Shown here piece after piece: positions 15,344-23,426 of a DNA stretch of 64,000 nt; position 1 is the stretch's first letter; each line of letters begins with the position of its first letter. A model generated the notes under the pieces. It was not told the DNA's origin, ran no database searches, and was given only the letters and a program-made list of their open reading frames with translations. The DNA is taken from NCBI RefSeq assembly GCF_015694345.1, contig NZ_JADQDC010000004.1:186001-250000 (forward strand), given 5' to 3'. This DNA is from Novosphingobium jiangmenense (GTDB lineage: Bacteria > Pseudomonadota > Alphaproteobacteria > Sphingomonadales > Sphingomonadaceae). Made by a program: the position numbers and the translations under genes.

Positions 15344-16281
15344 GCGGCGAGGACGCAGTGAAGGCACCCGCGCGCAGGACCGGACTCGGCCGTGGCCTGG
15401 GCGCGCTGATGGGCGAAGTCCGCCGCGAGGAACCGATTGCGCGCATCTCGGTCACACCCGCCGATGTGGCCGAGAGCCGCGATGGCGGACTGGCGCTGCT
15501 GACGGTCGCTTCGATTGAACCGCATCCGGAACAGCCGCGCCGTCACTTCGATGAAGACGCACTCGAGGAACTGGCACAGTCGATCGCGGCGCGTGGCGTC
15601 ATCCAGCCGGTGGTGGTGCGACCGCTGCCGGGCGGGCGCTACCAGCTGGTTGCCGGTGAGCGGCGCTGGCGCGCGGCGCAGAAGGCGCGCGTGCACGAAA
15701 TCCCGGCGATCGTGCGCAAGCTCGACGATCGCGATGTTGCGGCGCTGGCGCTGATCGAGAACCTGCAGCGAGAAGACCTCAACCCGGTGGAAGAAGCGCG
15801 TGCTTATCAGCGCCTGGCCGACAGCGAGGGGTTGACGCAGAACGACATCGCCAAGTTCGTCGACAAGTCGCGCAGCCATGTGGCGAACATGATGCGCTTG
15901 TTGGGGCTGCCTGACGAAGTGCTCGACATGGTGGTGCGCAGCGAACTGTCGATGGGTCACGCCCGCGCACTGATCAACGCGCCCGATCCTATCGGGCTGG
16001 CACGCGAAGTCGTCGCCAAGGACCTGTCGGTCCGCGATGTCGAGAAGCTCGCGCGCAAGGCTTCGCGGCCCGAGGGCCAGCGTCGGCAGGCGCGTGCGGG
16101 CAAGGACCCCGTGGGTGCGGCGGATCTCGCCGCGATCCAGCAGCACCTCGAGGACTTTCTCGGACTCAAGGTTACGATCCAGCCGGACTCCGATCCGACG
16201 ACCGGGGCGGTGACGATTCGCTACAAGAACCTCGACCAACTGGACCTGATCTGCCAGCGACTGACCGGAGGCGAGTTCTAA
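15340..16281 (+). CDS. parB: Chromosome partitioning protein ParB (CTPase clamp)
   Basis: 313 residues. The N-terminal tail is Arg/Gly-rich (RRTGLGRGLGALMGEVRREE), the ParA-stimulating region. The CTP-binding N-domain carries PHPEQPRRHFDEDAL, GERRWRAAQ and LIENLQREDLNPVEEA. The HTH region SEGLTQNDIAKFVDKSRSHVANMMRLLGLP recognises parS. The C-terminal dimerisation domain is KVTIQPDSDPTTGAVTIRYKNLDQLDLICQRL. It loads at the parS sites nearby and spreads over neighbouring DNA. The gene ends the mnmE-parB run. Confidence 0.97.
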   Translation: MSGEDAVKAPARRTGLGRGLGALMGEVRREEPIARISVTPADVAESRDGGLALLTVASIEPHPEQPRRHFDEDALEELAQSIAARGVIQPVVVRPLPGGRYQLVAGERRWRAAQKARVHEIPAIVRKLDDRDVAALALIENLQREDLNPVEEARAYQRLADSEGLTQNDIAKFVDKSRSHVANMMRLLGLPDEVLDMVVRSELSMGHARALINAPDPIGLAREVVAKDLSVRDVEKLARKASRPEGQRRQARAGKDPVGAADLAAIQQHLEDFLGLKVTIQPDSDPTTGAVTIRYKNLDQLDLICQRLTGGEF

Positions 16282-16365
16282 ATAGCTGTCAGTATTGCAC
16301 TTTTCTGGCGTCACGACGTCAGAATGGCCTGCACCATCGGACATTAATTGGTCGATTAATTCTCG

Positions 16366-16395
16366 TTGACCGGGACGGGCCAGTGCGCATAGGCT
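16366..16395 (+). promoter_or_regulatory. Promoter of acyl-CoA dehydrogenase
   Basis: TTGACC, 18 bp, TAGGCT; the start codon is 36 bp downstream with GGAGAG as the ribosome site. An imperfect ATTAAT inverted repeat (16342-16360) lies directly upstream and could bind a regulator. Confidence 0.45.
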
Positions 16396-16430
16396 GCGCA
16401 CAACCAAACCAGAAACCGGAGAGATTGGCC

Positions 16431-17585
16431 ATGTCGCTCGACCTGATCCCGCGCACAGCCTACAACGAAGACCACGAAGCCTTCCGCCAGACCGTCCGCC
16501 GCTTCCTGCAGGACGAAGTGGCTCCGCATTCCAACGAATGGGCCGAAGCGGGCATCGTGCCCAAGAGCATCTGGCCCAAGGCGGGCGAGCTGGGGATGCT
16601 TTGCCCGACCGTGCCCGAGGAGTACGGCGGCCTTGGCCTCGACTTCGGCTACAACGCCATCGTCGATGAAGAGAGCGCCTATTACGGTCGCGTCGCTACC
16701 GGCTTCTCGCTGCAGTCGGACATCGTGGTCAACTACATCGTCTCCTACGGCTCGGAAGAACAGAAGAAGAAGTGGCTGCCCAAGATGGTCTCGGGCGAAG
16801 TGATCACCGCCATCGCCATGACCGAACCCGGCACCGGCTCGGACCTTCAGGGCATGAAGACCACGGCCAAGAAGGACGGCAACCACTACGTGATCAACGG
16901 GTCGAAGACCTATATCACCAATGGCCAGAACGCCGACCTGATCCTGGTCTGCTGCAAGACCGACACCGAAGTGCAGCCGGCGTGGAAGGGCGTTTCGATC
17001 GTGCTGGTCGAGGCCGATCGCGAAGGCTTCAAGCGCGGCCGCAACCTCGACAAGATCGGGCAGGACGAGGCCGATACCTCGGAGCTGTTCTTCGAGGACG
17101 TGCGCGTGCCGATCACCAACTGCCTGGGTGAAGAGGGCAAGGGCTTCATCTACCTGATGAGCGAACTGCCGCAGGAGCGTCTTTCCATTGCCGTCAGTGC
17201 ACAGGCTTCGGCACAGAAGGCCTTCGACGATACCGTGGAATTCACGCGTGAGCGCAAGGCATTCGGCAAGCCGATCCTCGATTTCCAGAACACCCGCTTC
17301 ACCCTGGCCGATCTCAAGACCAAGCTGCAGGTGGGCTGGGCGCATCTCGACTGGGCGCTGGCTCGGCACCTGAAGAAGGAACTGACTGCGGAGGAAGGTG
17401 CTGCGGCCAAGCTGTGGCACACCGAACTGCAGTGGGAAGTGATGGACAAGTGCCTCCAGCTCCACGGCGGTGCGGGCTACATGAACGAGTACGCGATTGC
17501 CCGGGCATGGCGCGGTGCGCGCGTTACGCGCATCTTCGGCGGCACCAACGAGATCATGAAGGAACTGATCGGGCGCAAGCTCTGA
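16431..17585 (+). CDS. Acyl-CoA dehydrogenase (long-chain/isovaleryl-type active site)
   Basis: 384 residues from the ATG preceded by CCGGAGAG. ACAD domains in order are an N-terminal helical part, the beta domain with AMTEPGTGSDLQGMKT, and the C-terminal helices with QLHGGAGYMNEYAIARAWRGARVTRIFGGTNEIMKELIGRK. The usual Glu in (Y)EGT is Gly here (IFGGTNE). As in LCAD and isovaleryl-CoA dehydrogenase, the base is expected on the earlier helix, in ELPQERLSIAV. It therefore should oxidise long-chain or branched acyl-CoA, passing electrons to ETF. Monocistronic with its own terminator. Confidence 0.9.
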   Translation: MSLDLIPRTAYNEDHEAFRQTVRRFLQDEVAPHSNEWAEAGIVPKSIWPKAGELGMLCPTVPEEYGGLGLDFGYNAIVDEESAYYGRVATGFSLQSDIVVNYIVSYGSEEQKKKWLPKMVSGEVITAIAMTEPGTGSDLQGMKTTAKKDGNHYVINGSKTYITNGQNADLILVCCKTDTEVQPAWKGVSIVLVEADREGFKRGRNLDKIGQDEADTSELFFEDVRVPITNCLGEEGKGFIYLMSELPQERLSIAVSAQASAQKAFDDTVEFTRERKAFGKPILDFQNTRFTLADLKTKLQVGWAHLDWALARHLKKELTAEEGAAAKLWHTELQWEVMDKCLQLHGGAGYMNEYAIARAWRGARVTRIFGGTNEIMKELIGRKL

Positions 17586-17597
17586 TTGTCGTTTTGT

Positions 17598-17625
17598 CTG
17601 GATTCCCGCCTGCGCGGGAATGACG
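17598..17625. repeat. Family A repeat, single arm
   Basis: The right arm only (CTGGATTCCCGC...GAATGACG), identical to the right arm at 2934. No left arm is found within 100 bp upstream, so it is a half copy or remnant. Confidence 0.8.
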
Positions 17626-17637
17626 AAAGTGAACAAG

Positions 17638-17676
17638 GAAAGGGCCCGCTCTCCGGATTGGAGGGCGGGCCCTTTC
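17638..17676 (+). terminator. Intrinsic terminator of acyl-CoA dehydrogenase
   Basis: A 12-bp outer stem, GAAAGGGCCCGC / GCGGGCCCTTTC, around an inner CTCC/GGAG hairpin, followed by a short pyrimidine run. It could serve both strands. Confidence 0.75.
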
Positions 17677-17687
17677 GATTCAGACTT

Positions 17688-17774
17688 CGTCATCGCGAGC
17701 AAAGCGAAGCAATCGAGAGCGGCTTGTTGCGATGCTCTGGATTGCTTCTCCCGCTTCGCGGGCTCGCAATGACG
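17688..17774. repeat. Intergenic palindromic repeat, family B
   Basis: An imperfect hairpin with outer arms CGTCATCGCGAG / CTCGCAATGACG and inner AGCGAAGCAAT / ATTGCTTC; the second copy is at 9007. Confidence 0.75.
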
Positions 17775-17802
17775 AGGGTGTTGTGACGAAAAGTTGGTGG
17801 TC

Positions 17803-18549
17803 TCAACCCGTGTAGACGCGCTTTTCCTTGACCCGCTTTTCCTTGATTACTCTCGGACGTGGTGGGATCACGCGGCTGCGCCGGGTCTCCACCCATCGCT
17901 CGGTGACAACGGTTGTTTCAACGCAGGGCTTTTGCTGCGGAAGCATGACCGGGACCATCACGTAGCCGTAGGGCGCATAGCCGGGGTAGTAACCGGGATA
18001 GGCAACGCCGGGATAGCCTTGCGGCGGGAGCGAGGCGAAGTAATCGTCACATTCGCGGCGCAGGCCTTTGTCCTCGGCCTTGTCGATCACGTTGCCCGCA
18101 ACCGCTCCGGCGACGGCTCCGACGGCGGTGCCGAGGACCCGGTCACCCTTTCCGGCAATGCGATTGCCCGCAACGCCGCCCAGCACGCCACCAAGCAGCG
18201 CACCGCCGACGCCCTTGTCACCATAGACCTTCGCGCAGCGCTCGTTCATTTCGGCCCAGCGCGGATCGGGTTCGGGTTGATAATTCTGGGGGCGGTAGTT
18301 GTTGGGGCGATAGCCCTCTGGCGGTGGCGGCGGGGCGTCGGGCAGCGGCTGCGCCATGACCACGGTCGGGTAGGGCGCGCCGATCATCGGCGGATAGTAG
18401 ATCGGACCTGCGGCGCCACCGTAGTAGCCGCCCGAATAGCCCCCCTGCCAGCCACCGCTGACCTGACCGCCCTGATGGCGATCACCGGCCAGAGCCGGAG
18501 ATGAGGCGGCACTTAGCGCGACGGTGGCGATCAGGAGATGACGAAGCAT
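17803..18549 (-). CDS. Secreted glycine-zipper 2TM domain protein
   Basis: 248 residues. The signal peptide is MLRHLLIATVALSAASSPALA with cleavage after ALA, followed by a Gly/Tyr/Pro-rich low-complexity region (20-90). A Cys-containing segment (NERCAKVYGDKG) precedes the glycine zipper: two GG(x)3G-rich helices, ALLGGVLGGVAGNRIAG and VLGTAVGAVAGAVAGNV, near 115-155. These insert in the outer membrane or bind peptidoglycan in related 17-kDa antigen and RcnB-like proteins. A YPGY-repeat stretch and a basic Lys/Arg/Val tail follow. Envelope function is likely; the exact role is unknown. Confidence 0.75.
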   Translation of the reverse strand: MLRHLLIATVALSAASSPALAGDRHQGGQVSGGWQGGYSGGYYGGAAGPIYYPPMIGAPYPTVVMAQPLPDAPPPPPEGYRPNNYRPQNYQPEPDPRWAEMNERCAKVYGDKGVGGALLGGVLGGVAGNRIAGKGDRVLGTAVGAVAGAVAGNVIDKAEDKGLRRECDDYFASLPPQGYPGVAYPGYYPGYAPYGYVMVPVMLPQQKPCVETTVVTERWVETRRSRVIPPRPRVIKEKRVKEKRVYTG

Positions 18550-18660
18550 GCGGTTTGCCCCAGATAAGGTTCGTTAACCGCAAACTTACCATCAGACTCC
18601 GCACGAAACCAAGGTTCCGGCGGGCGTAGAGTTCCCGCCTGTCCCGATTCGGGGCAGGAA

Positions 18661-19143
18661 TCAGATCCGCGTGGCGATCGCCGCCGCCAAGGCCTCGATT
18701 CCGCACGCGTCGTCCTCGTCGAAGCGGGCGGAGGAGGGGCTGTCGAGATCGATCACGGCAATCACCGCGCCATCGCGAATCACCGGCACGACCAGTTCCG
18801 AACGGCTTGCCGCGTCGCAGGCGATGTGTCCGGGGAAGGCGTGGACGTCCGGCACCAGTTGCGTGGTCGCGGTGGCCGCTGCCGTCCCGCAGACGCCCGA
18901 GCCGAGGGCAATGCGGATGCAGGCGGGCTTGCCGACAAAGGGCCCGAGCACCAGCTCGCCGCCGACCATGCGGTAGAAGCCCGCCCAGTTGAGGTCGGGG
19001 AGGTACTGCCAGATCAGCGCGGCGAGGTTGGCCATGTTGGCAATGCCGTCGGGCTCGCCATCGGTGATCGCCTTGGCGGCTTCGAGGAGGTCGGCGTGGA
19101 GTTCGGCGCGGCTCTGGCCGTCGGTGGGTGCGAATGTGAACAT
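18661..19143 (-). CDS. msrC: Free methionine-(R)-sulfoxide reductase (GAF domain)
   Basis: 160 residues from MFTFAPTDG; a 24-residue upstream extension was rejected. A single GAF domain has the fRMsr signature: DLNWAGFYRMVGGELVLGPFVGKPACIRI, GVCGTAAAT, VPDVHAFPGHIACDAASRSELVVPV. The three redox cysteines (in PACIRI, GVCGTA and HIACDA) are all present. It reduces free Met-R-sulfoxide using thioredoxin. It is divergent from the PQQ-type dehydrogenase, with 97 bp between the starts. Confidence 0.9.
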   Translation of the reverse strand: MFTFAPTDGQSRAELHADLLEAAKAITDGEPDGIANMANLAALIWQYLPDLNWAGFYRMVGGELVLGPFVGKPACIRIALGSGVCGTAAATATTQLVPDVHAFPGHIACDAASRSELVVPVIRDGAVIAVIDLDSPSSARFDEDDACGIEALAAAIATRI

Positions 19144-19205
19144 GCGCCGGAACTTAGCGCAACCGGACCGAAAAGTCGCGCCGCGCAACTTCACGCGGTG
19201 CGCCA

Positions 19206-19234
19206 TTGCCCTCAAGGGCGGGCGGGCCTAGATT
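19206..19234 (+). promoter_or_regulatory. Promoter of PQQ-type dehydrogenase (leaderless layout)
   Basis: TTGCCC, 17 bp, TAGATT, then 6 bp to ATG 19241, with no Shine-Dalgarno sequence. Same geometry as at dnaB, mnmG and tsaC. Confidence 0.5.
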
Positions 19235-19240
19235 CGCCTC

Positions 19241-20701
19241 ATGAAGCTGCTCAAGAAACTGCTGATCGCGCTGCTCGTGATCGTCGCCATCATCGCCGCC
19301 TGGGTCGCCTGGTCGATCCACGGGTCCTCGGCCGAGTACACGCTCAACGAGACTTCGGGGCCAAAGCCCAAGCTGGCCATGCCCGACAGCCAGACCATCC
19401 CGACGATCAAGACCGCCGATCCGATCGGGTGGAAGGATGGCGAGGCGCCGGTCGCGGCGCAGGGGCTGGTGGTCACCCGCTTTGCCGACAAGCTTGATCA
19501 TCCGCGCACCGTTGTGACGCTGCCCAACGGCGATGTGCTGGTGGCCGAGACCAACTCGCCGCCGCGCAAGGTGGAAGGCATTACCGGCGTGGTGATGGGC
19601 TACCTGATGAAGGCGGTCGGCGCGGGCGATCCCTCGCCCAACAAGATCGTGCTGCTGCGCGATGGCGATGGTGACGGCAAGGCCGAGCAGCGCTTCGTGA
19701 TGGAGAACCCGGCGCTGGATTCGCCGTTCGGCATGGCTTTCCGCGAAGGCCGGTTGCTGGTGGCAAACCACAACGCCGTGCTCTCGTTCCCCTATGAACT
19801 TGGCCAGACCACGCTGACCGGCAAGCCGGAAAAGCTGATGGAACTGCCCGGCGGCGGCAACCACTGGGCGCGCAACCTGCTGCTGACGCCGGACGGTTCG
19901 AAGCTCTACGTCACGGTGGGCTCGTCCTCGAACATCGCCGAGGATGGCATCGATGCGGAATATCGCCGCGCCTCGATCCACCAGTACGATTTCGCCAAGA
20001 AGAAGTCGTACGAGTACGCAGGTGGCCTGCGCAATCCCAACGGGCTGGACTTCAACCCCTACAGCGAAGAGCTGTGGACCGTGGTCAACGAGCGCGACAT
20101 GCTCGGCTCGGACCTCGTGCCCGATTACCTGACCAACGTGCCCTTCGGCGCGAACTATGGCTGGCCGTGGATCTACTGGAAAAAGAATATCGACCAGCGC
20201 GTGAAGGCGCCGATGCCAGAGTACATGCTCGATTACGTGCGCAAGCCCGAATACGGCCTCGGCGCGCACGTGGCGCCGCTGGGCCTTGCCTTTGCCAAGG
20301 GCGGCAACCTGATGGGCGACAATTTCCAGCAGGGTGCGTTCATTGCGCGGCATGGGTCCTGGAACCGCCGTCCGCTCTCGGGCTATGACGTGGTCTTCGT
20401 GAAGTTCGACACGCGCGGCAATGTCCTGCCCAATCCGCCGGTGCCGGTGCTGACCGGATTTCTCGCTGACGAGAACACCGCGCACGGACGCCCGACCTGG
20501 GTGGCCTTCGCCAAGGATGGCGCGCTGCTGGTCAGCGACGATACCGGCGGCGTGATCTGGCGCGTTGTGGCGCCGGGCGCGAAGCCTGCGGCAGCGATCA
20601 CACCGCTTCCGGCGCGCACGGCTCCGCCACAGCCCAAGGGCACCGGCAAGTTCATCATGAAGCCCAATGCGGATTCGGATCTGGTGAAGCCGCAGGAGTG
20701 A
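19241..20701 (+). CDS. PQQ-dependent sugar dehydrogenase, sorbosone dehydrogenase family
   Basis: 486 residues. A single N-terminal membrane anchor (LLIALLVIVAIIAAWVAW, 7-24) is followed by a six-bladed beta-propeller in the periplasm. Family features include LDHPRTVVTLPNGDVLVAETN, LLRDGDGDGKAE, PFGMAFREGRLLVANHNAVL, GGGNHWARNLLLTPDGSKLYVTVGS, GGLRNPNGLDFNP, WTVVNERD and FIARHGSWNRRPLSGYDVVFVKF. These loops position PQQ and calcium in soluble glucose and sorbosone dehydrogenases. The C-terminal tail is Pro-rich. Sugar substrate and electron acceptor are unknown, and no PQQ synthesis genes are nearby. Confidence 0.85.
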   Translation: MKLLKKLLIALLVIVAIIAAWVAWSIHGSSAEYTLNETSGPKPKLAMPDSQTIPTIKTADPIGWKDGEAPVAAQGLVVTRFADKLDHPRTVVTLPNGDVLVAETNSPPRKVEGITGVVMGYLMKAVGAGDPSPNKIVLLRDGDGDGKAEQRFVMENPALDSPFGMAFREGRLLVANHNAVLSFPYELGQTTLTGKPEKLMELPGGGNHWARNLLLTPDGSKLYVTVGSSSNIAEDGIDAEYRRASIHQYDFAKKKSYEYAGGLRNPNGLDFNPYSEELWTVVNERDMLGSDLVPDYLTNVPFGANYGWPWIYWKKNIDQRVKAPMPEYMLDYVRKPEYGLGAHVAPLGLAFAKGGNLMGDNFQQGAFIARHGSWNRRPLSGYDVVFVKFDTRGNVLPNPPVPVLTGFLADENTAHGRPTWVAFAKDGALLVSDDTGGVIWRVVAPGAKPAAAITPLPARTAPPQPKGTGKFIMKPNADSDLVKPQE

Positions 20702-20711
20702 TCTAAGAAAT

Positions 20712-20785
20712 CGTCATTCCCGCGCAGGCGGGAATCCAGTGAGAGCGCTGTGTTTCGCTGGATTCCCGCTTTCGCGGGAATGACG
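20712..20785. repeat. Intergenic palindromic repeat, family A (complete, diverged arm)
   Basis: Arms at 20712-20739 and 20758-20785; the right arm carries TTTC for CTGC in the core. It sits between two convergent genes. Confidence 0.88.
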
Positions 20786-20800
20786 AATGGGTGGGGTTAG

Positions 20801-21616
20801 CTAAAGCGCCCGCCCGGCCCGGCCTGCCAGTTCGTTGACATACTGCCAGGCCACACGGCCTGAGCGCCCACCGCGGCGCTTGGACCATTCCAAGGCATCA
20901 CCTTCCTCGTAAGCAAGTCCGAAGTGCGCCGCATATCCCGCGATGATCGCGAGGTAATCGTCCTGCGTGCAGTTGTGGAAACCCAAGCTGAGGCCGAAGC
21001 GGTCGGCGAGGGCGAGGCGATCATCCACCACGTCGCGCGGGTTGATCGGATCGTCCTGCTCGGACAAGTGCCGCTCGACAATCGCGCGGCGGTTTGACGT
21101 CACGGCAAGGCGGACATTGGCGGGCCGCGCCTCGACGCCACCTTCCAGCCACGACCGCAGCTTGCGCGCGCCGTCGCTGTCGGACGCATCGAAGCCGAGA
21201 TCGTCGAGGAAGACGAGGAAGCGGCGGTCGATCTTGCGCAGGATCGCGAAGAGATCCGCCAGGCCTGCATCCGGGCTGGCCTGCACCAGCGCAATCGAGC
21301 CGGGCAGGGAGGTCTGCGCTGCGAGAGTTGCGGCACGTAGCAAGGCAGACTTGCCCATGCCGCGCGCGCCCCACAGCAGCATGTCGTGCGCTGCAGCGCC
21401 GCGCGAAAGCCGCGCGACGTTCTCCACAACAGCCGCCTTCTGCTTGTCGATGCCCTGCATCAGATCGAGCGCCGGGGCCTCGAGCGGATCGATCCCGCGC
21501 GCGGCCTTGCCGTCCCAGACGTATGCGGGGAAGGCAAGCCAGTCGGCGCTGGCGTCGCGCGGCGGAGCAAGGCGCTCCAGCGCTTCGGCGATGCGGGTCA
21601 GCAGGGCGTCAGTCAT
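20801..21616 (-). CDS. DUF815 family AAA-type ATPase
   Basis: 271 residues from MTDALLTRIAEALERL. Walker A is LLWGARGMGKSALLRA near 86-95 and Walker B is FLVFLDDLGFD near 140. Sensor-like VTSNRRAIVERHLSEQ and PINPRDVVDDRLALADRFGLSLGF with an arginine-finger candidate follow. The last 40 residues (GDALEWSKRRGGRSGRVAWQYVNELAGR) form the lid. DUF815 proteins are related to DnaA/IstB-like AAA proteins, but no partner is known; function is unassigned. The gene lies 10 bp downstream of a large acyl-CoA dehydrogenase gene in the same direction, likely an operon. Confidence 0.82.
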   Translation of the reverse strand: MTDALLTRIAEALERLAPPRDASADWLAFPAYVWDGKAARGIDPLEAPALDLMQGIDKQKAAVVENVARLSRGAAAHDMLLWGARGMGKSALLRAATLAAQTSLPGSIALVQASPDAGLADLFAILRKIDRRFLVFLDDLGFDASDSDGARKLRSWLEGGVEARPANVRLAVTSNRRAIVERHLSEQDDPINPRDVVDDRLALADRFGLSLGFHNCTQDDYLAIIAGYAAHFGLAYEEGDALEWSKRRGGRSGRVAWQYVNELAGRAGRAL

Positions 21617-21626
21617 CGACTGGCGG

Positions 21627-23345
21627 TTATCCCGCGAGCGCCTCGCTGTCGAGATCGTAGAGCAGCGCCGCACCGGCCATCGCCGAGGAACCAAGCCCGC
21701 GCGCCTCGGGCACGATCACGCGGTTGAAGAACTTGGTCACCGCGATCTTGCTGTGCAGGTCCGACGCGCGTGACTGGCGACCAAGCTGCCAACCGGCAAC
21801 GGCCACCGCGCACATCGTAGTGAAGGGCACCGAGCCTGCCAGCTTGTCGTCGAGCGAGGCGGTGGTGCTCATCCACTGGCCGATGGCGGCGGCATCCTTG
21901 GCGAGCGCGGCGACTTCGGGGACATCCTCCATTTCCGCAGCGATCTCGGCCATCAGCGACTGGAGAACGCCCCCGTTATCGTAGCCGAGCTTGCGGGTGA
22001 CGAGGTCGGCAGCCTGAATGCCGTTGGTGCCTTCATAGATCGGGGCGATGCGCGAATCGCGCAGGTGCTGTGCCGCGCCGGTCTCCTCGATGAAGCCCAT
22101 GCCGCCATGGATCTGGATGCCGAGGCTGGCGACTTCGCAACCGATGTCAGTGCCCCAGGCCTTGAGCATCGGCACGAGCAGTTCCGCCCGCTTCTGCGCC
22201 GCTTCGTTGCCGAGCGCGCCACGGTCGACCTGTCCTGCGGTATAGTAGAGCAGGGCGCGGCTGCCTTCGGTGAGCGCGCGCATCCGCATCAGCATGCGGC
22301 GCACGTCGGGGTGCTCGATGATGGCGACCGGCGACTTGTCGGGCGAACCGGCCCGAGCGGCCTGCACGCGATCGCGGGCATAAGCACGGGCCTGCTGGAA
22401 CGCGCGCTCGGCGATCTGCACGCCCTGGCTGCCGACATTGATGCGGGCCGAATTCATCATCGTGAACATGGCGCGCAGGCCACCGTTCTCGTGACCGACC
22501 ATCTCGCCGATACACTCGTCATTATCGCCATAGCTCATCACGCATGTCGGCGAAGCGTGGATGCCAAGCTTGTGTTCGATCGAAACACAACGGACGTCAT
22601 TGCGCGCGCCGAGCGAACCGTCCTGTTCCACGTGAAACTTCGGGACAATGAACAGCGAGATGCCACGCGATCCTTCCGGCGCGCCGGGCGTACGAGCAAG
22701 GACGAGGTGGATGACGTTCTCGGCCGCGTCATGCTCGCCAAAGGTGATGAAGATCTTGGTCCCGGCGATGCGGTACTTTCCGGCGTGCGGGCCTTCGGTG
22801 ATCGGCGTCGCGGTGGAGCGCAGCGCGCCGACGTCCGAGCCGGCCTGCGGCTCGGTCAGGTTCATGGTGCCCGACCATTCGCCGGAGATCAGCTTGGGCA
22901 GGTACATCGCCTTCTGCGCCGCGCTGCCATGATGCTCCAGCGCCTCGATTGCGCCGACGGTAAGCATCGGCAGCAGCGTGAAGCCCATGTTCGCCGCACC
23001 CAGCGTTTCCAGCGTGGCGGTGGCGAGGGTGAACGGCAGACCCTGGCCGCCGAACTCTGCCGAACCGGCGATGGAGTTCCAGCCCTGCTCGACGAAGGCC
23101 TTGTAAGCGTCAACGTAGCCTGGGGGCAGGGTGACTTCGCCGTCCTTCCACTTCGCGCCGATCTTGTCGCCGTCGCGGTGGAGCGGCGCCCATTCGCCCG
23201 ACGCAAAGGCGCCGATGCCTTCGACAATCGCCTCGACCAGATCGGGCGTGGCGGCGGCAAAGCGTTCGCTCTGCGCCAGCTCGTCGATTCCAGCGCTCAC
23301 GCGGATGGCGAGAAGCTGGTCGGCGGTGGGCGGGGTGAAAGTCAT
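21627..23345 (-). CDS. Acyl-CoA dehydrogenase, long form with C-terminal domain (DmdC-like)
   Basis: 572 residues, well beyond the 380 of short ACADs. The extra parts are an N-terminal extension and a C-terminal helical domain, as in 3-methylmercaptopropionyl-CoA dehydrogenase (DmdC) and related enzymes. Core motifs are MNLTEPQAGSDVGALRS, KIFITFGEHD, IQIHGGMGFIEETGAAQHLRDSRIAPIYEGTNGIQAADLV; the YEGT Glu is the catalytic base. The C-terminal domain spans about 460-572. Substrate is not predictable; no DMSP genes are present. A parS-like 16-mer at 22624 lies within the KFHVEQ codons. Confidence 0.88.
   Translation of the reverse strand: MTFTPPTADQLLAIRVSAGIDELAQSERFAAATPDLVEAIVEGIGAFASGEWAPLHRDGDKIGAKWKDGEVTLPPGYVDAYKAFVEQGWNSIAGSAEFGGQGLPFTLATATLETLGAANMGFTLLPMLTVGAIEALEHHGSAAQKAMYLPKLISGEWSGTMNLTEPQAGSDVGALRSTATPITEGPHAGKYRIAGTKIFITFGEHDAAENVIHLVLARTPGAPEGSRGISLFIVPKFHVEQDGSLGARNDVRCVSIEHKLGIHASPTCVMSYGDNDECIGEMVGHENGGLRAMFTMMNSARINVGSQGVQIAERAFQQARAYARDRVQAARAGSPDKSPVAIIEHPDVRRMLMRMRALTEGSRALLYYTAGQVDRGALGNEAAQKRAELLVPMLKAWGTDIGCEVASLGIQIHGGMGFIEETGAAQHLRDSRIAPIYEGTNGIQAADLVTRKLGYDNGGVLQSLMAEIAAEMEDVPEVAALAKDAAAIGQWMSTTASLDDKLAGSVPFTTMCAVAVAGWQLGRQSRASDLHSKIAVTKFFNRVIVPEARGLGSSAMAGAALLYDLDSEALAG
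22624..22639. promoter_or_regulatory. parS-like site 5 (two mismatches)
   Basis: TGTTCCACGTGAAACT against TGTTTCACGTGAAACA, inside an acyl-CoA dehydrogenase gene. The CACGTG core is intact. It is 8 kb from the perfect parS and nearer the origin. Confidence 0.65.
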
Positions 23346-23390
23346 TGTCCTCTCCTGTCTCGCGCAACTTCAGGCACAAGGTCTGTGCGC

Positions 23391-23419
23391 TTGGCGCGGG
23401 CCTCGGCTCTCCCTATAGC
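23391..23419 (+). promoter_or_regulatory. tsaC-type gene promoter (leaderless layout)
   Basis: TTGGCG, 17 bp, TATAGC, then 7 bp to ATG 23427, with no ribosome-binding sequence. Confidence 0.55.
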
Positions 23420-23426
23420 GAGCCTG

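Noticed and set aside
22065..23426. In-frame 5' extension of the threonylcarbamoyl-AMP synthase gene
   Set aside because: Antisense to the DmdC-like dehydrogenase; the conserved YrdC domain begins right after the ATG at 23427.
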